In this document: positions 8,785 through 18,524 of the stretch, piece by piece | How the letters are laid out: every line of letters starts with the position of its first letter | How positions within the stretch are numbered: position 1 is the stretch's first letter | Assembly: GCF_024734405.1 (NCBI RefSeq) | Contig: NZ_CP059556.1 | Span: 2,604,001 to 2,668,000, forward strand | Reading direction: 5' to 3' | From: Saccharopolyspora gregorii | GTDB taxonomy: Bacteria > Actinomycetota > Actinomycetes > Mycobacteriales > Pseudonocardiaceae | Length of the DNA stretch: 64,000 bases | Made by a program: the position numbers and the translations under genes | The notes under the pieces: generated by a model | Seen by the model: only the letters and a program-made list of their open reading frames with translations | The model's database searches: none | What the model was told of the DNA's origin: nothing

Positions 8785-9963
8785 TCACCACGTCACCGGG
8801 AGGCGGTGCACGCCGTAGTTGACCGAGGCCTCGCGCAGCGGGACCTCGGCGGCGGGCACCGCCAACCGCAGTCCGGGGAACCGCCGCAGCAGCCCGGAGA
8901 ACCCGAGCCGCAGCTCCACCCGGGCGAGCTGCGCACCCAGGCAGTGGTGGATGCCGTGCCCGAACGCCAGGTGCCCGGTGGCCGGCCGGCCGAGGTCCAG
9001 CCGGTCGGGTTCCGGGAACCGCTCCGGGTCCCGGTTGGCCGCCGACAGCGAGACCGTGATCGGTTCGCCTTCGCGGATGGTGCTGCCGCGCAGGTCGACG
9101 TCCTCCAGCGCGGTGCGGGTGGCGCCGAACTGGTTGATCGTCAGGTACCGCAGCAGTTCCTCCACCGCGGTGTCGATCATCGCCGGGTCCGCGCGCAGCG
9201 CCGCGAGCTGCTCGGGGTGCGCGAGCAGGGCGTAGGTGCCGAGGCCGAGCATGTTCGCCGTCGTGTCGTCGCCGCCGGTGATGAGCATCGAGCACATCGT
9301 GGCGATCTCCTCGTCGGAGAGGTCTTCGTCGGCGAGCAGCGCGCTCACCAGGTCGTCACCGGGGGCGGCGCGCTTGGCGCGCACCTGCTCGTGCAGCTCG
9401 GTCCACAGCCGTCCCCACGCTCGCCCGGTGCTCTCCGCGTCGTTCTCCAGCGCCAGCATCGATTCGGTGGCGGCGCGCACCGAGGCCCGGTCCAGCCGCG
9501 CGCCGAGCAGCGTGCCGATCACCTCGAACGCGACGGGGCTCGCGAATACCCCGACCAGGTCGACGGGCCCGCCCGCGGCCTCCACCGCGTCGAGCCGCCG
9601 CTCGACGACGTCGGCGACCAGCGGTTCCAGCCGCTGCACCCGGCGCGGGGCGAACGCGGCGGCCAGCTTGCGCCGGTACCACGCGTGCTCGGCGGCAGGC
9701 AGCACGCTGAACAGGCCCGGCGGCACCTCGTCGAAGGTGTCCTCGCCGTCGGCGGGGCCGCGCATCACGTCGAGGCTGGAGCTGAAGCGGTGGTCGACGA
9801 GCACCTCGCGGGCCAGTTCGTGGCTGGTCACCAGCCAGCCGAGCCTGCCGTCGGAGTGGTGCAGCCGCACTAGCGGTTGCGCCGCGCGCAGTTCCCGCAG
9901 CCCGTCGTGCGGATCGAAGGGGCGGCTGCGGGTCGTGGGGTGGCGCACCGGCGTGCCGGTCAT
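8785..9963 (-). CDS. Cytochrome P450
   Basis: 392 residues from ATG 9961-9963. Haem loop FGHGIHHCLGAQLA (Cys 341), I-helix TGGDDTTAN and EELLRY are present; the acid in the oxygen-activation motif is Asp (GGDDT) rather than the usual Glu. It faces the PTM operon tail to tail and is not in its transcription unit. It could be an extra tailoring enzyme or an unrelated P450; the sequence alone does not decide. Confidence 0.9.
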   Translation of the reverse strand: MTGTPVRHPTTRSRPFDPHDGLRELRAAQPLVRLHHSDGRLGWLVTSHELAREVLVDHRFSSSLDVMRGPADGEDTFDEVPPGLFSVLPAAEHAWYRRKLAAAFAPRRVQRLEPLVADVVERRLDAVEAAGGPVDLVGVFASPVAFEVIGTLLGARLDRASVRAATESMLALENDAESTGRAWGRLWTELHEQVRAKRAAPGDDLVSALLADEDLSDEEIATMCSMLITGGDDTTANMLGLGTYALLAHPEQLAALRADPAMIDTAVEELLRYLTINQFGATRTALEDVDLRGSTIREGEPITVSLSAANRDPERFPEPDRLDLGRPATGHLAFGHGIHHCLGAQLARVELRLGFSGLLRRFPGLRLAVPAAEVPLREASVNYGVHRLPVTW

Positions 9964-10214
9964 GGCGGGCTCCTCGTCGGGGTCGGAGAGGGCAGACGAT
10001 CTCCATGCTTCCGGGACGGCGGTGCGAAGTCAGGGATCTCCACCCGTCCGTGCGGCGGACGAAACCCGTTCAGCGCAACGCTTTCCGCTCCCGAGTTCCG
10101 CGTGCCGGACCACCGCCGGGGCGCGCCAGGAGGGCGGGACGCGGTCGCCGAGCGGCGGGCGCGCCGACGCCACCCCGGGCGGGCGACCGGACCCGGCCAC
10201 GACGGGCTCCGCCC
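9964..10214. other. Intergenic, no supported gene
   Basis: Upstream region of the P450 at 8785-9963. I see no RNA gene, strong hairpin or coding frame with family features here. Confidence 0.5.
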
Positions 10215-10370
10215 CGGAACTTCGTGGTGGCCGCCGGGATCCCGGTCCTCGACGGTCTCGGCGCCGTCGGCGGCGGCGCGCACGCCCGCACCGAGCACGC
10301 CACGATCAGCGGCATGCTCGAACGCTCCGCCCTCACCGCCGCGCTGCTGGCCGAACTCGCCGTCCGCTGA
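10215..10370 (+). pseudogene. C-terminal relic of an M20-family metallopeptidase
   Basis: The last about 50 codons of an open frame read NFVVAAGIPVLDGLGAVGG, then GAHARTEHATI and ALTAALLAEL before the stop. This is the C-terminus typical of glutamate carboxypeptidase/acetylornithine-deacetylase-like M20 enzymes, where the GGGxH segment supplies a metal-site His. Nothing matching the rest of the enzyme is readable upstream in any frame, so this is a decayed 3' end. Confidence 0.6.
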
Positions 10371-10435
10371 CCAGGACCGCCCGGGTGGCCCGCGCCGCCG
10401 GTCGTGCGGCCGGTGACGCGGGCCCGCGCCGCGGC

Positions 10436-10849
10436 TCAGCTCTCGTCGAAGCGGGCCAGGGCTTGCGCGGTGGTGGGGAAGCACCGCATCGCGGTGTCGA
10501 GCCCGGCCACCTCCAGCGCGTGGGTGACCTCGCGGTGCGCGGTCACCAGCCGGAGCTCGACCCCGCGGGACCGCGCGTCCAGGTGGGCCTGCTTCAGCAG
10601 CTGCATCCCCGCCACGCTCAGGAAACCGACGCCGCTCAGGTCGACGACGATGGTCCGGACCTGGGCCGACAGGCGCGGCCACAGGACTTCTTCGAGGTGG
10701 TCGATGGTCTCGGCGTCGATCTCCCCGCCGGGTTCGACGACGATCGACTCGCGGTCGGGGTACGAGACCTGCACGCGGAACCGCGGTGGTGCCGATTCCG
10801 CTCGGTGGCCGGTCTCGGTCGGGTTCTCGGTCGGGTCCGGGGTGGTCAT
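10436..10849 (-). CDS. STAS-domain anti-sigma-factor antagonist
   Basis: 137 residues from ATG 10847-10849; the open frame continues upstream but that part has no domain. The core (IVVEPGGEIDAETI, then IVVDLSGVGFLSVAGMQLL) is a STAS fold with the Ser in the position phosphorylated in SpoIIAA/RsbV-type antagonists. Such proteins bind a partner anti-sigma kinase in its resting state. No kinase or sigma factor is next to it, so its partner is unknown. Confidence 0.85.
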   Translation of the reverse strand: MTTPDPTENPTETGHRAESAPPRFRVQVSYPDRESIVVEPGGEIDAETIDHLEEVLWPRLSAQVRTIVVDLSGVGFLSVAGMQLLKQAHLDARSRGVELRLVTAHREVTHALEVAGLDTAMRCFPTTAQALARFDES

Positions 10850-11161
10850 GTGCTGCGCGCTCCACTGTGGTCTCGCCCCGGTCAGCGCGCAGCTTCCGCC
10901 CCGCGACGGGACGGCCCGGGAACGGGCTCCGCATCGCGCACGGATCAGCGACGCCGGACCGGCACCGGTTCTGATCCTGGGTGGCTGACTGCTCAACCAC
11001 GGGCATCTTAACCACTGCATTCGCCCGCGTTCCGGCAGCACCCGGTGCGGCGGGCGCGGTCGGCTCCCGGGTGTCCTCGGCCCGGCCGTCGGCGTGCGTC
11101 CGGCGGGAGACGCGTTCCCCGCTCTCGCGCCGCCGCCCCCCGCGGCGGGTGCGCGGCCGCG

Positions 11162-12661
11162 TCAGGCCGGGCTGGGGGAGGGTTCCGCGGGCCGCGCCGT
11201 GCGGACCTCGCGGCGCAGGAGCTTGCCGGTCGGCCCCTTCGGCAGCTCCGCCGTGACCCAGACCTGGCGCGGGTACTTGTACGCGGCGACGCGGGCCTTC
11301 ACGAATTCGCGGATCTCGTCCGCGGTCGCCATCGCGCCCGGCTTCAGCGCGATCGCGGCGACCACCTCCTCGCCGAGCTCCGGGTGCGCCACGCCGACCA
11401 CCGCGGCCTCGGCCACGGCCGGGTGCTCGTAGATGACCTCCTCGATCTCCCGCGGGTAGACGTTGTAGCCACCACGGATAATCATGTCCTTCTTCCGGTC
11501 GACGATGGTGAAGTAGCCGTCCTCGTCGCAGACCGCGAGGTCCCCGGTGCGCAGCCAGCCGTCGACGATCGTGTCCGCGGTGACCTCGGGCAGCCCCCAG
11601 TAGCCCTTCATCACGTTCGGGCCCTTGATCACGATCTCGCCGACCTCGCCGGTCGGGACGCCGCGCCCGCCGTCGTCGATCACGCGCAGGGAGACGTCCC
11701 GCACGGGCACGCCGATCGAACCGGGTTTGCGTTCGAGGTGGGGGTGGTTGAAGCACGCCACCGGCGAGCTCTCGGACAGGCCGTAGCCTTCGAGGATCAC
11801 GCAGCCGAAGGTCTCCTCGAAGGCCCGCAGCAGCTCGACGGGCAGCGGTGCGCCACCGCAGATGCAGCACCGCACGGTGGTGAGGTCGGCGTCGCCCGCG
11901 GCGTGCAGCATCGCGGAGTACATCGTGGGCACGCCCTCGAACACCGTGACGCGATCGCGCTCGATCACCTCCAGCGCCTTGGCGCCCTCGAAGCGCGCGA
12001 TCAGCGTCAGGCAGGCCCCCGCCTGCACCGAGGCGATCAGCCCGCAGGTGAGCCCGAAGACGTGGAACAGCGGCAGGCATCCCATCACCACGTCGCCGGG
12101 CCCGATCTCGACGAGGGTCTCGCGGGTCACCGCGGCGTTGCCGTCGATGTTCGCGTGGGTCAGTTCGGCGCCCTTCGGGCGTCCCGTCGTCCCGGAGGTG
12201 TAGAGGATCACCGCGGTGTCGTCGTCGGCCCGGTCGACGATCTCCGGGACGTCGGCGGTGGCCGCGTCCGTCCCGCGCGGGTCGACGACGATCACGGTGG
12301 CGCCGGTGGCCGCGGCCCCGGCTCGTGCCTCGTCGGCCGCTTCGGGCGAGGCGAACAGGAACCGGGCCCCCGAGTCGGCCAGGTAGTGCTCGATCTCCCC
12401 GGACTTGAGCAGCGGGTTCATCGGTACGACGACGCCGCCGGCGAGGAGGCTGCCGAACAGGTGCACCGGGTAGGCGGGCACGTTCGGCAGGATCAGCCCC
12501 ACCCGGTCCCCGGGTTCGAGCCCGTTCGCGGTCAACCAGCGCGCCACCCCGGCGGCCACGGCCAGCAGCCGGTCGTAGGTCAGCACGGTGTCGTCGAGGC
12601 GGACGGCCGCGCGGTCGCCGTGCGCTTGCGCCGCGTCGAGCAGGCGGTTGGCGAGGTTCAT
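11162..12661 (-). CDS. Long-chain acyl-CoA synthetase-like AMP-binding ligase
   Basis: 499 residues. AMP-binding signature YTSGTTGRPKGAEL, GYGLSESSP in the acyl-adenylate core, and the hinge region DRKKDMIIRGGYNVYPREIEE; the C-terminal lysine lies in PKGPTGKLL. It activates a carboxylic acid as an acyl-AMP and transfers it to CoA. It diverges from the PucR-type regulator at 12790, and both share a promoter region of 128 bases with a palindrome. With the alcohol and aldehyde oxidases at 14052-17142 it could complete an alcohol to aldehyde to acid to acyl-CoA route (inference). Confidence 0.88.
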   Translation of the reverse strand: MNLANRLLDAAQAHGDRAAVRLDDTVLTYDRLLAVAAGVARWLTANGLEPGDRVGLILPNVPAYPVHLFGSLLAGGVVVPMNPLLKSGEIEHYLADSGARFLFASPEAADEARAGAAATGATVIVVDPRGTDAATADVPEIVDRADDDTAVILYTSGTTGRPKGAELTHANIDGNAAVTRETLVEIGPGDVVMGCLPLFHVFGLTCGLIASVQAGACLTLIARFEGAKALEVIERDRVTVFEGVPTMYSAMLHAAGDADLTTVRCCICGGAPLPVELLRAFEETFGCVILEGYGLSESSPVACFNHPHLERKPGSIGVPVRDVSLRVIDDGGRGVPTGEVGEIVIKGPNVMKGYWGLPEVTADTIVDGWLRTGDLAVCDEDGYFTIVDRKKDMIIRGGYNVYPREIEEVIYEHPAVAEAAVVGVAHPELGEEVVAAIALKPGAMATADEIREFVKARVAAYKYPRQVWVTAELPKGPTGKLLRREVRTARPAEPSPSPA

Positions 12662-12761
12662 GATGGCCCGCTTCCTGTGGTGGTGTCCGAGGTAGGCATC
12701 ACTATCTCGCCGCCCACCTGCGAAATCACCGGGACGGCCTACAGTCGCAGCAGCACGAGTT

Positions 12762-12776
12762 TGTGGTCGGACGACA
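12762..12776. promoter_or_regulatory. Near-perfect palindrome in the fadD-like/PucR divergent promoter
   Basis: TGTGGTC G GACGACA: 7-base arms with one mismatch around a single base, 13 bases before the regulator's GTG. It resembles the perfect palindrome at 17242-17256, suggesting one regulator acts at both. Confidence 0.45.
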
Positions 12777-12789
12777 GAGGGGCGGTACC

Positions 12790-14082
12790 GTGCCGGGAAT
12801 GGAAGCTGCCCCGCTGGTCGGTCGCATCGTCGATCGCGTGCTGGTGGACCTGGAGGCCACGGTCGAACGCTCGGTGGCGCGCACCTGGGAAGAAGTGCCC
12901 GCCTACTCGGCGAGCCGGGACGAGAGCCTGGGGCCGGACCTGCGCACCCACACCAGGTCGGTCTTCGACGCCGTCCTCGCCACCATGCGGGCCGGCCGCC
13001 GAGCCGATCGCGACGACTTCCGGAGCTCCGTCGAACAGGCCCGCCACCGGGTCCGGCAGGGCGTCGCGCTGGCCGACTTCATGCAGGGCTTCCGCATCGG
13101 GCAGGAGGCGCTGTGGGAGGCCATCGTCGCGGCGGCGAAGGAGGACCCCGACACCCGGATGGCGGCGCTCGACCTGGCGATCCACGTGATGAACGTGATC
13201 GAGGTGGGCAGCTCGGTGACGGCGGAGACCTACCTGGTCGCCCAGCAGATGGAGCTCGCCGACGACGACCTGCTCCGCCGCGACCTGGTGGAGGACCTGC
13301 TCGCCGCGCGCGACCTCGTCCCCGGCCCGAAGGCCGACCTGGCGGCGGAGTCCGGGCTGGCGGCCGCGTCGTCGATCGTGGTGGTCGTCGCGAAACCTGC
13401 CACCGAGCTCCGCACCGACCAGAGCCTGCGCGAAGTGGTCACCACGGTGCGCACGTCGCTCGGCACCGGGCAGCAGGGGGTCGCGGTGCTGCGGCAGGAC
13501 CACGTGGTCGGGATCGCGCCGGTGCACGCCGACGGCGCCGAACTCGTCCAGGGCCTCGAACGCGCGTACCGCAGCTTGCGCGGCCGGGGGATCCACCTCG
13601 GCGTCGGGGTGAGCACCGTCCACGACGGGCTGCGCGAGGTCCCCGCCGCGCGCCACGAGGCGGTCCTGGCGCGCAAGAGCCTGGCGGGGGAGCCGGGCGT
13701 GCGGCGGCTGGCCGAACTGTCCCCGCTGGACTACCTGGTGCTGCTCGACGACGCCACCGCGCGGCGGCTGATCACCGCACCCGTGCGGTCGTTCATCGAG
13801 GAGGACCTGGGCCAGGCGGGCACGATGATCGAGACGATCCGGCTGTACGCCGACTGCGACCTCAACGCGAAGGCCGCCGCCGAACGGCTGCACGTGCACG
13901 TGAACACGGTGTACTACCGCTTGGAGCGGATCTCCGAGCGCACCGGCTGCGACCTGCGCAGCTTCGCCGACTTCCAGAACCTGCTGGTGGCAGCGCGGCT
14001 GCTGGCCCCGGCCGAGCGGGCCGGGGCCGGCGACCGCGCTGGCGGAGGCGATCAGGCGGGCGGCGGCAGGACCAGCGCGTAA
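12790..14082 (+). CDS. PucR/CdaR-type transcriptional regulator
   Basis: 430 residues from GTG 12790, chosen for the AGAGGGG ribosome site seven bases upstream; ATG 12799 is possible. The C-terminal 60 residues are the HTH_30 type (CDLNAKAAAERLHVHVNTVYYRLERI); the middle looks like the GGDEF-like PucR domain. Such proteins are usually activators of nearby catabolic operons. Its 3' end overlaps the converging aldehyde dehydrogenase gene by 31 bases. Sites at 12762 and 17242 are candidate targets. Confidence 0.85.
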   Translation: MPGMEAAPLVGRIVDRVLVDLEATVERSVARTWEEVPAYSASRDESLGPDLRTHTRSVFDAVLATMRAGRRADRDDFRSSVEQARHRVRQGVALADFMQGFRIGQEALWEAIVAAAKEDPDTRMAALDLAIHVMNVIEVGSSVTAETYLVAQQMELADDDLLRRDLVEDLLAARDLVPGPKADLAAESGLAAASSIVVVVAKPATELRTDQSLREVVTTVRTSLGTGQQGVAVLRQDHVVGIAPVHADGAELVQGLERAYRSLRGRGIHLGVGVSTVHDGLREVPAARHEAVLARKSLAGEPGVRRLAELSPLDYLVLLDDATARRLITAPVRSFIEEDLGQAGTMIETIRLYADCDLNAKAAAERLHVHVNTVYYRLERISERTGCDLRSFADFQNLLVAARLLAPAERAGAGDRAGGGDQAGGGRTSA

Positions 14083-15560
14083 CCGCGCTTGGACCAGTCG
14101 CTGTCCTTGGCCTGCTGGATCGTCTTCACCTGCGTGTACTCGGCGAGGGCGTCCGGCCCGAGCTCGCGGCCGATGCCGCTCTGCTTGTAGCCGCCGAACG
14201 GGTTCATCGGGAACCCGGCGTGCCAGTCGTTGACCCACACCGTGCCCGCTTCGAGCTGGTCGGCGACCCGCAGGGCGCGCTCCGGTGAACCCCACACGCC
14301 CGCGGACAGGCCGTACTCGCTGTCGTTGGCGATGCGCACCGCGTCCGCATCGTCGGCGTAGCCGATCACCACCAGCACCGGCCCGAAGACCTCCTCGCGG
14401 GCGATCCGCATGTCGTTGGTGACGTCGGTGTAGATGATCGGCGGCACCCACGCCCCGCGGTCGAACGGCGCCGCGTCGGGCAGCTCGCCGCGGTAGGCGA
14501 CGGTGGCGCCCTCCTCGGCGGCGATCGCCACGTAGCGCTCGACGCGCTTCTTCTGGTCGTGCGAGGCGACCGGCCCCATGTCCGTGCTCGGGTCGAGCGG
14601 GTCACCGATCCGCACGTCCTGCACCCGGCGGACCAGCCGCTCGACGATCTCCGTCTTGCGGGACTCGGGCACCAGCAGCCGGGTGCCCGATTCGCAGACC
14701 TGCCCGGAGTACATCAGGAACGCGAACAGCGATCCGTCGATGGCGAGGTCCAGGTCGGCGTCGTCGAGCAGGATGTTCGGCCCCTTGCCGCCGAGCTCCA
14801 GCGTGACCTTCTTCAGGTTGTCCGCGGACTTCCGCTGCACGATCTTGCCGACCTCGGTGGAGCCGGTGAAGCCGATCTTGCGGACGTCCGGGTGCGCCGC
14901 GAGCCGGTCGCCGACGGTCTCGCCGGGCCCGGTGATCACGTTGAGCACGCCCCGCGGCAGCCCGGCCTCCTCGGCCGACTTCGCCAGCTCCAGCAGGGTC
15001 AGCGGGGTGTTTTCGTCGCACTTGAGCACGAAGGTGTTGCCCGCCGCCAGCGCCGGGCCGAGCTTCCACCCGGCGAGCACCAGCGGGAAGTTGAACGGCA
15101 CGATCCCGGCGCACACCCCGATCGGCTCGCGGCGGATCACCGAGCGGGAGTCCTCGGTCTCCGGGGACAGCGGGTTGGGCTGCTCCGGCTCGAACCCCCG
15201 CGCCATCGCGGCGAAGACCCGCAGGTTCGCGATGCCGAGTCCGATGTGGAACGCGCCCGCGGTGCGCGCGGTGACGCCGTTCTCGCCGGTGGCCAGCCTG
15301 CTGAGCAGATCGACCTTGGCCTCCATGCTGTCGGCGATGCGGTCGAGGACGTCGGCGCGCTGCTCCGGGGTCATCCGGCGCCAGGTGCCCTCGTCGTGGG
15401 CGGCCTTGGCGGCGGCGACGGCGGCGTCCGCGTGCTCCACCCCGCCGAAGGCGACGCGGGCGGTGATCTCGTCGGTGGCGGGCGAGGTGATCTCGTACGT
15501 CTCCGGCGCATCCACCCAGGCGCCGTCGATGAACATCCGGTAGGTCGGTGCTCCGGTCAT
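14052..15560 (-). CDS. NAD(P)-dependent aldehyde dehydrogenase
   Basis: 502 residues. All catalytic features are present: PFNFPL with Asn 157, LELGGKGP with Glu 255 and YSGQVCE with Cys 289. It oxidises an aldehyde to the acid through a thiohemiacetal on Cys 289. It lies 28 bases behind the GMC oxidoreductase on the same strand, so the pair is one operon that oxidises an alcohol in two steps. Betaine-aldehyde dehydrogenase is one option, but choline transport or bet regulator genes are absent, so the substrate is open. Confidence 0.9.
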   Translation of the reverse strand: MTGAPTYRMFIDGAWVDAPETYEITSPATDEITARVAFGGVEHADAAVAAAKAAHDEGTWRRMTPEQRADVLDRIADSMEAKVDLLSRLATGENGVTARTAGAFHIGLGIANLRVFAAMARGFEPEQPNPLSPETEDSRSVIRREPIGVCAGIVPFNFPLVLAGWKLGPALAAGNTFVLKCDENTPLTLLELAKSAEEAGLPRGVLNVITGPGETVGDRLAAHPDVRKIGFTGSTEVGKIVQRKSADNLKKVTLELGGKGPNILLDDADLDLAIDGSLFAFLMYSGQVCESGTRLLVPESRKTEIVERLVRRVQDVRIGDPLDPSTDMGPVASHDQKKRVERYVAIAAEEGATVAYRGELPDAAPFDRGAWVPPIIYTDVTNDMRIAREEVFGPVLVVIGYADDADAVRIANDSEYGLSAGVWGSPERALRVADQLEAGTVWVNDWHAGFPMNPFGGYKQSGIGRELGPDALAEYTQVKTIQQAKDSDWSKRGYALVLPPPA

Positions 15561-15588
15561 GCTGGTCTCCTGAGCTCGGTGCCGCGGA

Positions 15589-17142
15589 TCAGTCGCCTGC
15601 GGACTGCTTGACCAGGTCCGCGGCCTTCTCGGCGATCATGATCGTGGGGGCGTTGGTGTTGCCGCGGACGACGGTCGGCATCACCGAGGCGTCGGCGACC
15701 CGCAGCCCGTCGACGCCGAGGACCTTCAGCTCGTGGTCGACGACGTGGCCGATGCCGCAGGTCGAGGTGGGGTGGTAGAGCGTCTGGCCCACGCGGCGGG
15801 CGAAGTCGAGCAGTTCCTCGTCGGACGAACCCTCCGGGACCACGTGGTCGCCTGTGATGACCTCCTTCATCGGCGCCTGCTCCGCGATGCGCAGGGCGGT
15901 GCGCAGCCCGGCGACGATGGCGGCCCGGTCCTCCTCGGTGGACAGGTAGTTGTGCTGGATGCGCGGCGCCACCTCGGGGTCCGGCGAGCGGAGGGTGAGG
16001 CTGCCGGTGCTGGTCGGCTTCAGCACGCACGGGCCCGCCGCGAGGCCCTGCGCGGTCTGCGCGCCGAGCCCTTCCTCCGCGAAGAAGCACGGCGTGGAGT
16101 GGAACTGCACGTCCGGCCCCGGCAAGCCCTCGCGGGTCTCGAAGAAGCCACCGGCCTCGCCGATGTTGGAGGTGAGCGGGCCGCGGCCCTCGGACTGCAG
16201 CAGCGCGGCGTTCTCCGGGCTCGCCGCCGTCATCAGCGTCTCGCGGTCGGTGAGGTAGTTGAGCATCACCATGTAGTGGTCCTGCAACCGCTCCCCGACG
16301 GGGAGGTCCGCGAGCAGCGGGATGCCGAACGCCGCGAGCTGCGCGGCCGGGCCGACGCCGGAGAGCAGCAGCAGCTGCGCGGAACCGTAGGCGCCCGCGC
16401 TGAGGATCACCTCGCGCTCGGCGCGCAGCTCCTCGACCTGCCCGTCGCGGCTGATCTCCACGCCGACCGCCCGGTCGCCCTCGAAGAGCACCTTGCGGGT
16501 CAGCGCCCCGGTGATCACGGTCAGGTTGGGCCGCTTCAGCGCCGGGCGCAGGTAGGCGACCGCGGTGCTGCACCGCATGCCCTCGCGCTGGGTGACCTGG
16601 AAGCGGCCGACGCCGAGCTGGTCAGCGCCGTTGAAGTCCTCGTTGTGCGGGAAGCCGGCTTCGACGGCCGCGTCCACCCAGGCGTCGCAGAGCGGGTTCA
16701 TCGACCGGCTCTCGGACACGGTGAGCGGTCCGTCGGCGCCGTGGAAGTCGTCGGCGCCGCGCGCGTTGCCTTCGGCCTTCTTGAAGTAGGGGAGGACCTC
16801 GTCGTAGCTCCAGCCGGTGGCCCCGTCGGCCGCCCACTGGTCGTAGTCGGCGCGGTTGCCGCGGATGTAGATCATCGCGTTCATCGAGCTGGAGCCGCCG
16901 AGCATCTTGCCGCGCGGCAGGTACGCCCGGCGCCCGCCGAGCTCCGGTTCCGGCTCGGTGTCCAGGTCCCAGTCCCACCGGCTCTTGAACAGCGAGCTGA
17001 ACGCCGCGGGAATGTGGATCTCGTCGGCGGTGTCCGCCGCTCCGGCTTCGACCAGTGCCACGGTCACGTCGGGGTCTTCGGTCAGCCGGGCGGCCAACGC
17101 GCACCCCGCCGAACCCGCGCCGACAACGATGTGGTCGTACAT
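15589..17142 (-). CDS. GMC-family FAD alcohol oxidoreductase (choline dehydrogenase-like)
   Basis: 517 residues. N-terminal FAD motif IVVGAGSAGCALAARL, GMC signature 1 around PRGKMLGGSSSMNAM, and a C-terminal active site with YHPTSTCG and NTNAPT. It oxidises a primary alcohol to the aldehyde with electrons passed to FAD. First gene of the operon with the aldehyde dehydrogenase. A perfect 15-base palindrome lies 100 bases upstream. Confidence 0.9.
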   Translation of the reverse strand: MYDHIVVGAGSAGCALAARLTEDPDVTVALVEAGAADTADEIHIPAAFSSLFKSRWDWDLDTEPEPELGGRRAYLPRGKMLGGSSSMNAMIYIRGNRADYDQWAADGATGWSYDEVLPYFKKAEGNARGADDFHGADGPLTVSESRSMNPLCDAWVDAAVEAGFPHNEDFNGADQLGVGRFQVTQREGMRCSTAVAYLRPALKRPNLTVITGALTRKVLFEGDRAVGVEISRDGQVEELRAEREVILSAGAYGSAQLLLLSGVGPAAQLAAFGIPLLADLPVGERLQDHYMVMLNYLTDRETLMTAASPENAALLQSEGRGPLTSNIGEAGGFFETREGLPGPDVQFHSTPCFFAEEGLGAQTAQGLAAGPCVLKPTSTGSLTLRSPDPEVAPRIQHNYLSTEEDRAAIVAGLRTALRIAEQAPMKEVITGDHVVPEGSSDEELLDFARRVGQTLYHPTSTCGIGHVVDHELKVLGVDGLRVADASVMPTVVRGNTNAPTIMIAEKAADLVKQSAGD

Positions 17143-17241
17143 GGCTTCCTCGCTCCCCGTTGAGTCGATCTGCTCGGATGAGTGTGACTACGGGCACAGC
17201 GCAGGACTTTGGGTGCGCCTCCAGAGTTGCGCCGATCGACC

Positions 17242-17256
17242 TGTGGCCAGGCCACA
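17242..17256. promoter_or_regulatory. Perfect palindrome upstream of the GMC oxidoreductase
   Basis: TGTGGCC A GGCCACA, 7-base arms. It sits in the 278-base gap before the GMC gene, where I see no other gene. Similar to the site at 12762-12776 by the PucR gene. Confidence 0.5.
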
Positions 17257-17420
17257 AGCGGGGGTGGAGCGTCCGCGTCGCCACGACCGGTGCCCCCGGA
17301 TCCGCCGCGTTCCCGGCACCCCCGCCACCACCGGGCGGCGCTACCCGGCTCCTCGACCGGCGGGCCGCCCCGGAACGCGGTCCGATGTGGACGGTCCGCG
17401 CCCGCTCTCCCGGAGCGGGG

Positions 17421-18443
17421 TCACCGCGCCCCGCGGTCCCGGGGCGGGCGGCGGCGGAGCGCGGCGTCGTCGAGGGGCGCGGGCCGGTACCCGACGCCGG
17501 TGTCGGTCCCCGGCGTGGCGATCCCGTCGATGCGGTCCAGGACCTCGTCGTCGAGCACGACGTCGCGCCCGGCGAGCAGGTCGTCGAGCTGCGGCAGCGT
17601 GCGGGGCCCGATGATCACCGAGGTGACGTGCGGGTGGGTGGTGGCGAACGACATCGCCAGGTGCGTCAACGAGATCCCGGCTTCCTCGGCGAGGACGGCG
17701 AGCCGTTCGACCGCGGCGTGCTTGGCCTCGTCGGTCATGTGCCGCGGGCCCCACCGCGCGCGGCCGGGCGAGACGGGAGTGCCCGGCCGCCGGTACTTCC
17801 CGGTGAGCAGGCCCCAGGACAGCGGGCTCCAGGTGAGCACGCCCATCCCGTACCGGGCGCAGACGGGCAGCACCTCCCGCTCGATGCCGCGCGCCAGGAT
17901 CGAGTACGGGGGCTGCTCGGTGCGCAGGCGGGCCAGGCCCCGCAGCTCGGCGACCAGGTGGGCTTCGACGAGGTCCGCGGCGAGGAAGCCGGACGAGCCG
18001 ATGGCGCGGACCTTGCCGCTGGTGATCAGGCCGGTCAGCGCGGAGAGGGTCTCCTCCAGGTCCGTCGCCGGGTCGAAGTGGTGGATCTGGTACAGGTCGA
18101 TGTGGTCGACGTCGAGCCTGCGCAGCGATTCCTCCACGGCGGTGACGATCCACCGGCGGGAGGCACCGCGCCGGTTCGGGTCGTCGCCCATCGGCCCGCC
18201 GAACTTCGTCGCCAGCACGACCTCGTCGCGCCGCCCCTTGATGGCCGCTCCGACGATCGGCTCGGTGGCGCCGTACCCGTAGACGTCGGCGGTGTCGATG
18301 AAGTTGATCCCGGCGTCCAGCGCGCGGTGGACGATGCGGTGGCAGTCGGCGGGATCGGGGTTGCCCGCCGGGCCGAACATCATGGTGCCCAAGCAGTAGG
18401 GGCTCACGGCGATTCCGGTGCGACCGAGGGGGCGCGTCTTCAT
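17421..18443 (-). CDS. Aldo/keto reductase
   Basis: 340 residues with the AKR start (RPLGRTGIAVSPYCLGTMMFG), the catalytic Asp and Tyr in GINFIDTADVYGYG, the Lys in VVLATKFGG and the His in DLYQIHHFD. It is a soluble NADPH-dependent reductase of carbonyl compounds. It follows the VOC protein by 81 bases on the same strand and probably shares its promoter, which faces a WYL regulator. Confidence 0.9.
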   Translation of the reverse strand: MKTRPLGRTGIAVSPYCLGTMMFGPAGNPDPADCHRIVHRALDAGINFIDTADVYGYGATEPIVGAAIKGRRDEVVLATKFGGPMGDDPNRRGASRRWIVTAVEESLRRLDVDHIDLYQIHHFDPATDLEETLSALTGLITSGKVRAIGSSGFLAADLVEAHLVAELRGLARLRTEQPPYSILARGIEREVLPVCARYGMGVLTWSPLSWGLLTGKYRRPGTPVSPGRARWGPRHMTDEAKHAAVERLAVLAEEAGISLTHLAMSFATTHPHVTSVIIGPRTLPQLDDLLAGRDVVLDDEVLDRIDGIATPGTDTGVGYRPAPLDDAALRRRPPRDRGAR

Positions 18444-18524
18444 GGGTGCTGTCCGTTCGACGGGGCTGCGGAGGGTTCCGGGCGACGGGCGCCGGGGTTC
18501 CGCGGAACCCCGGCGCCCGCGCGA

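Noticed and set aside
8785-9963. Second P450 as a certain member of the PTM cluster
   Set aside because: It is on the opposite strand with its own promoter; position alone is not enough.
14052-17142. Naming the pair betB/betA
   Set aside because: No choline transporter, betI or other osmoprotection gene nearby; both families act on many other alcohols and aldehydes.
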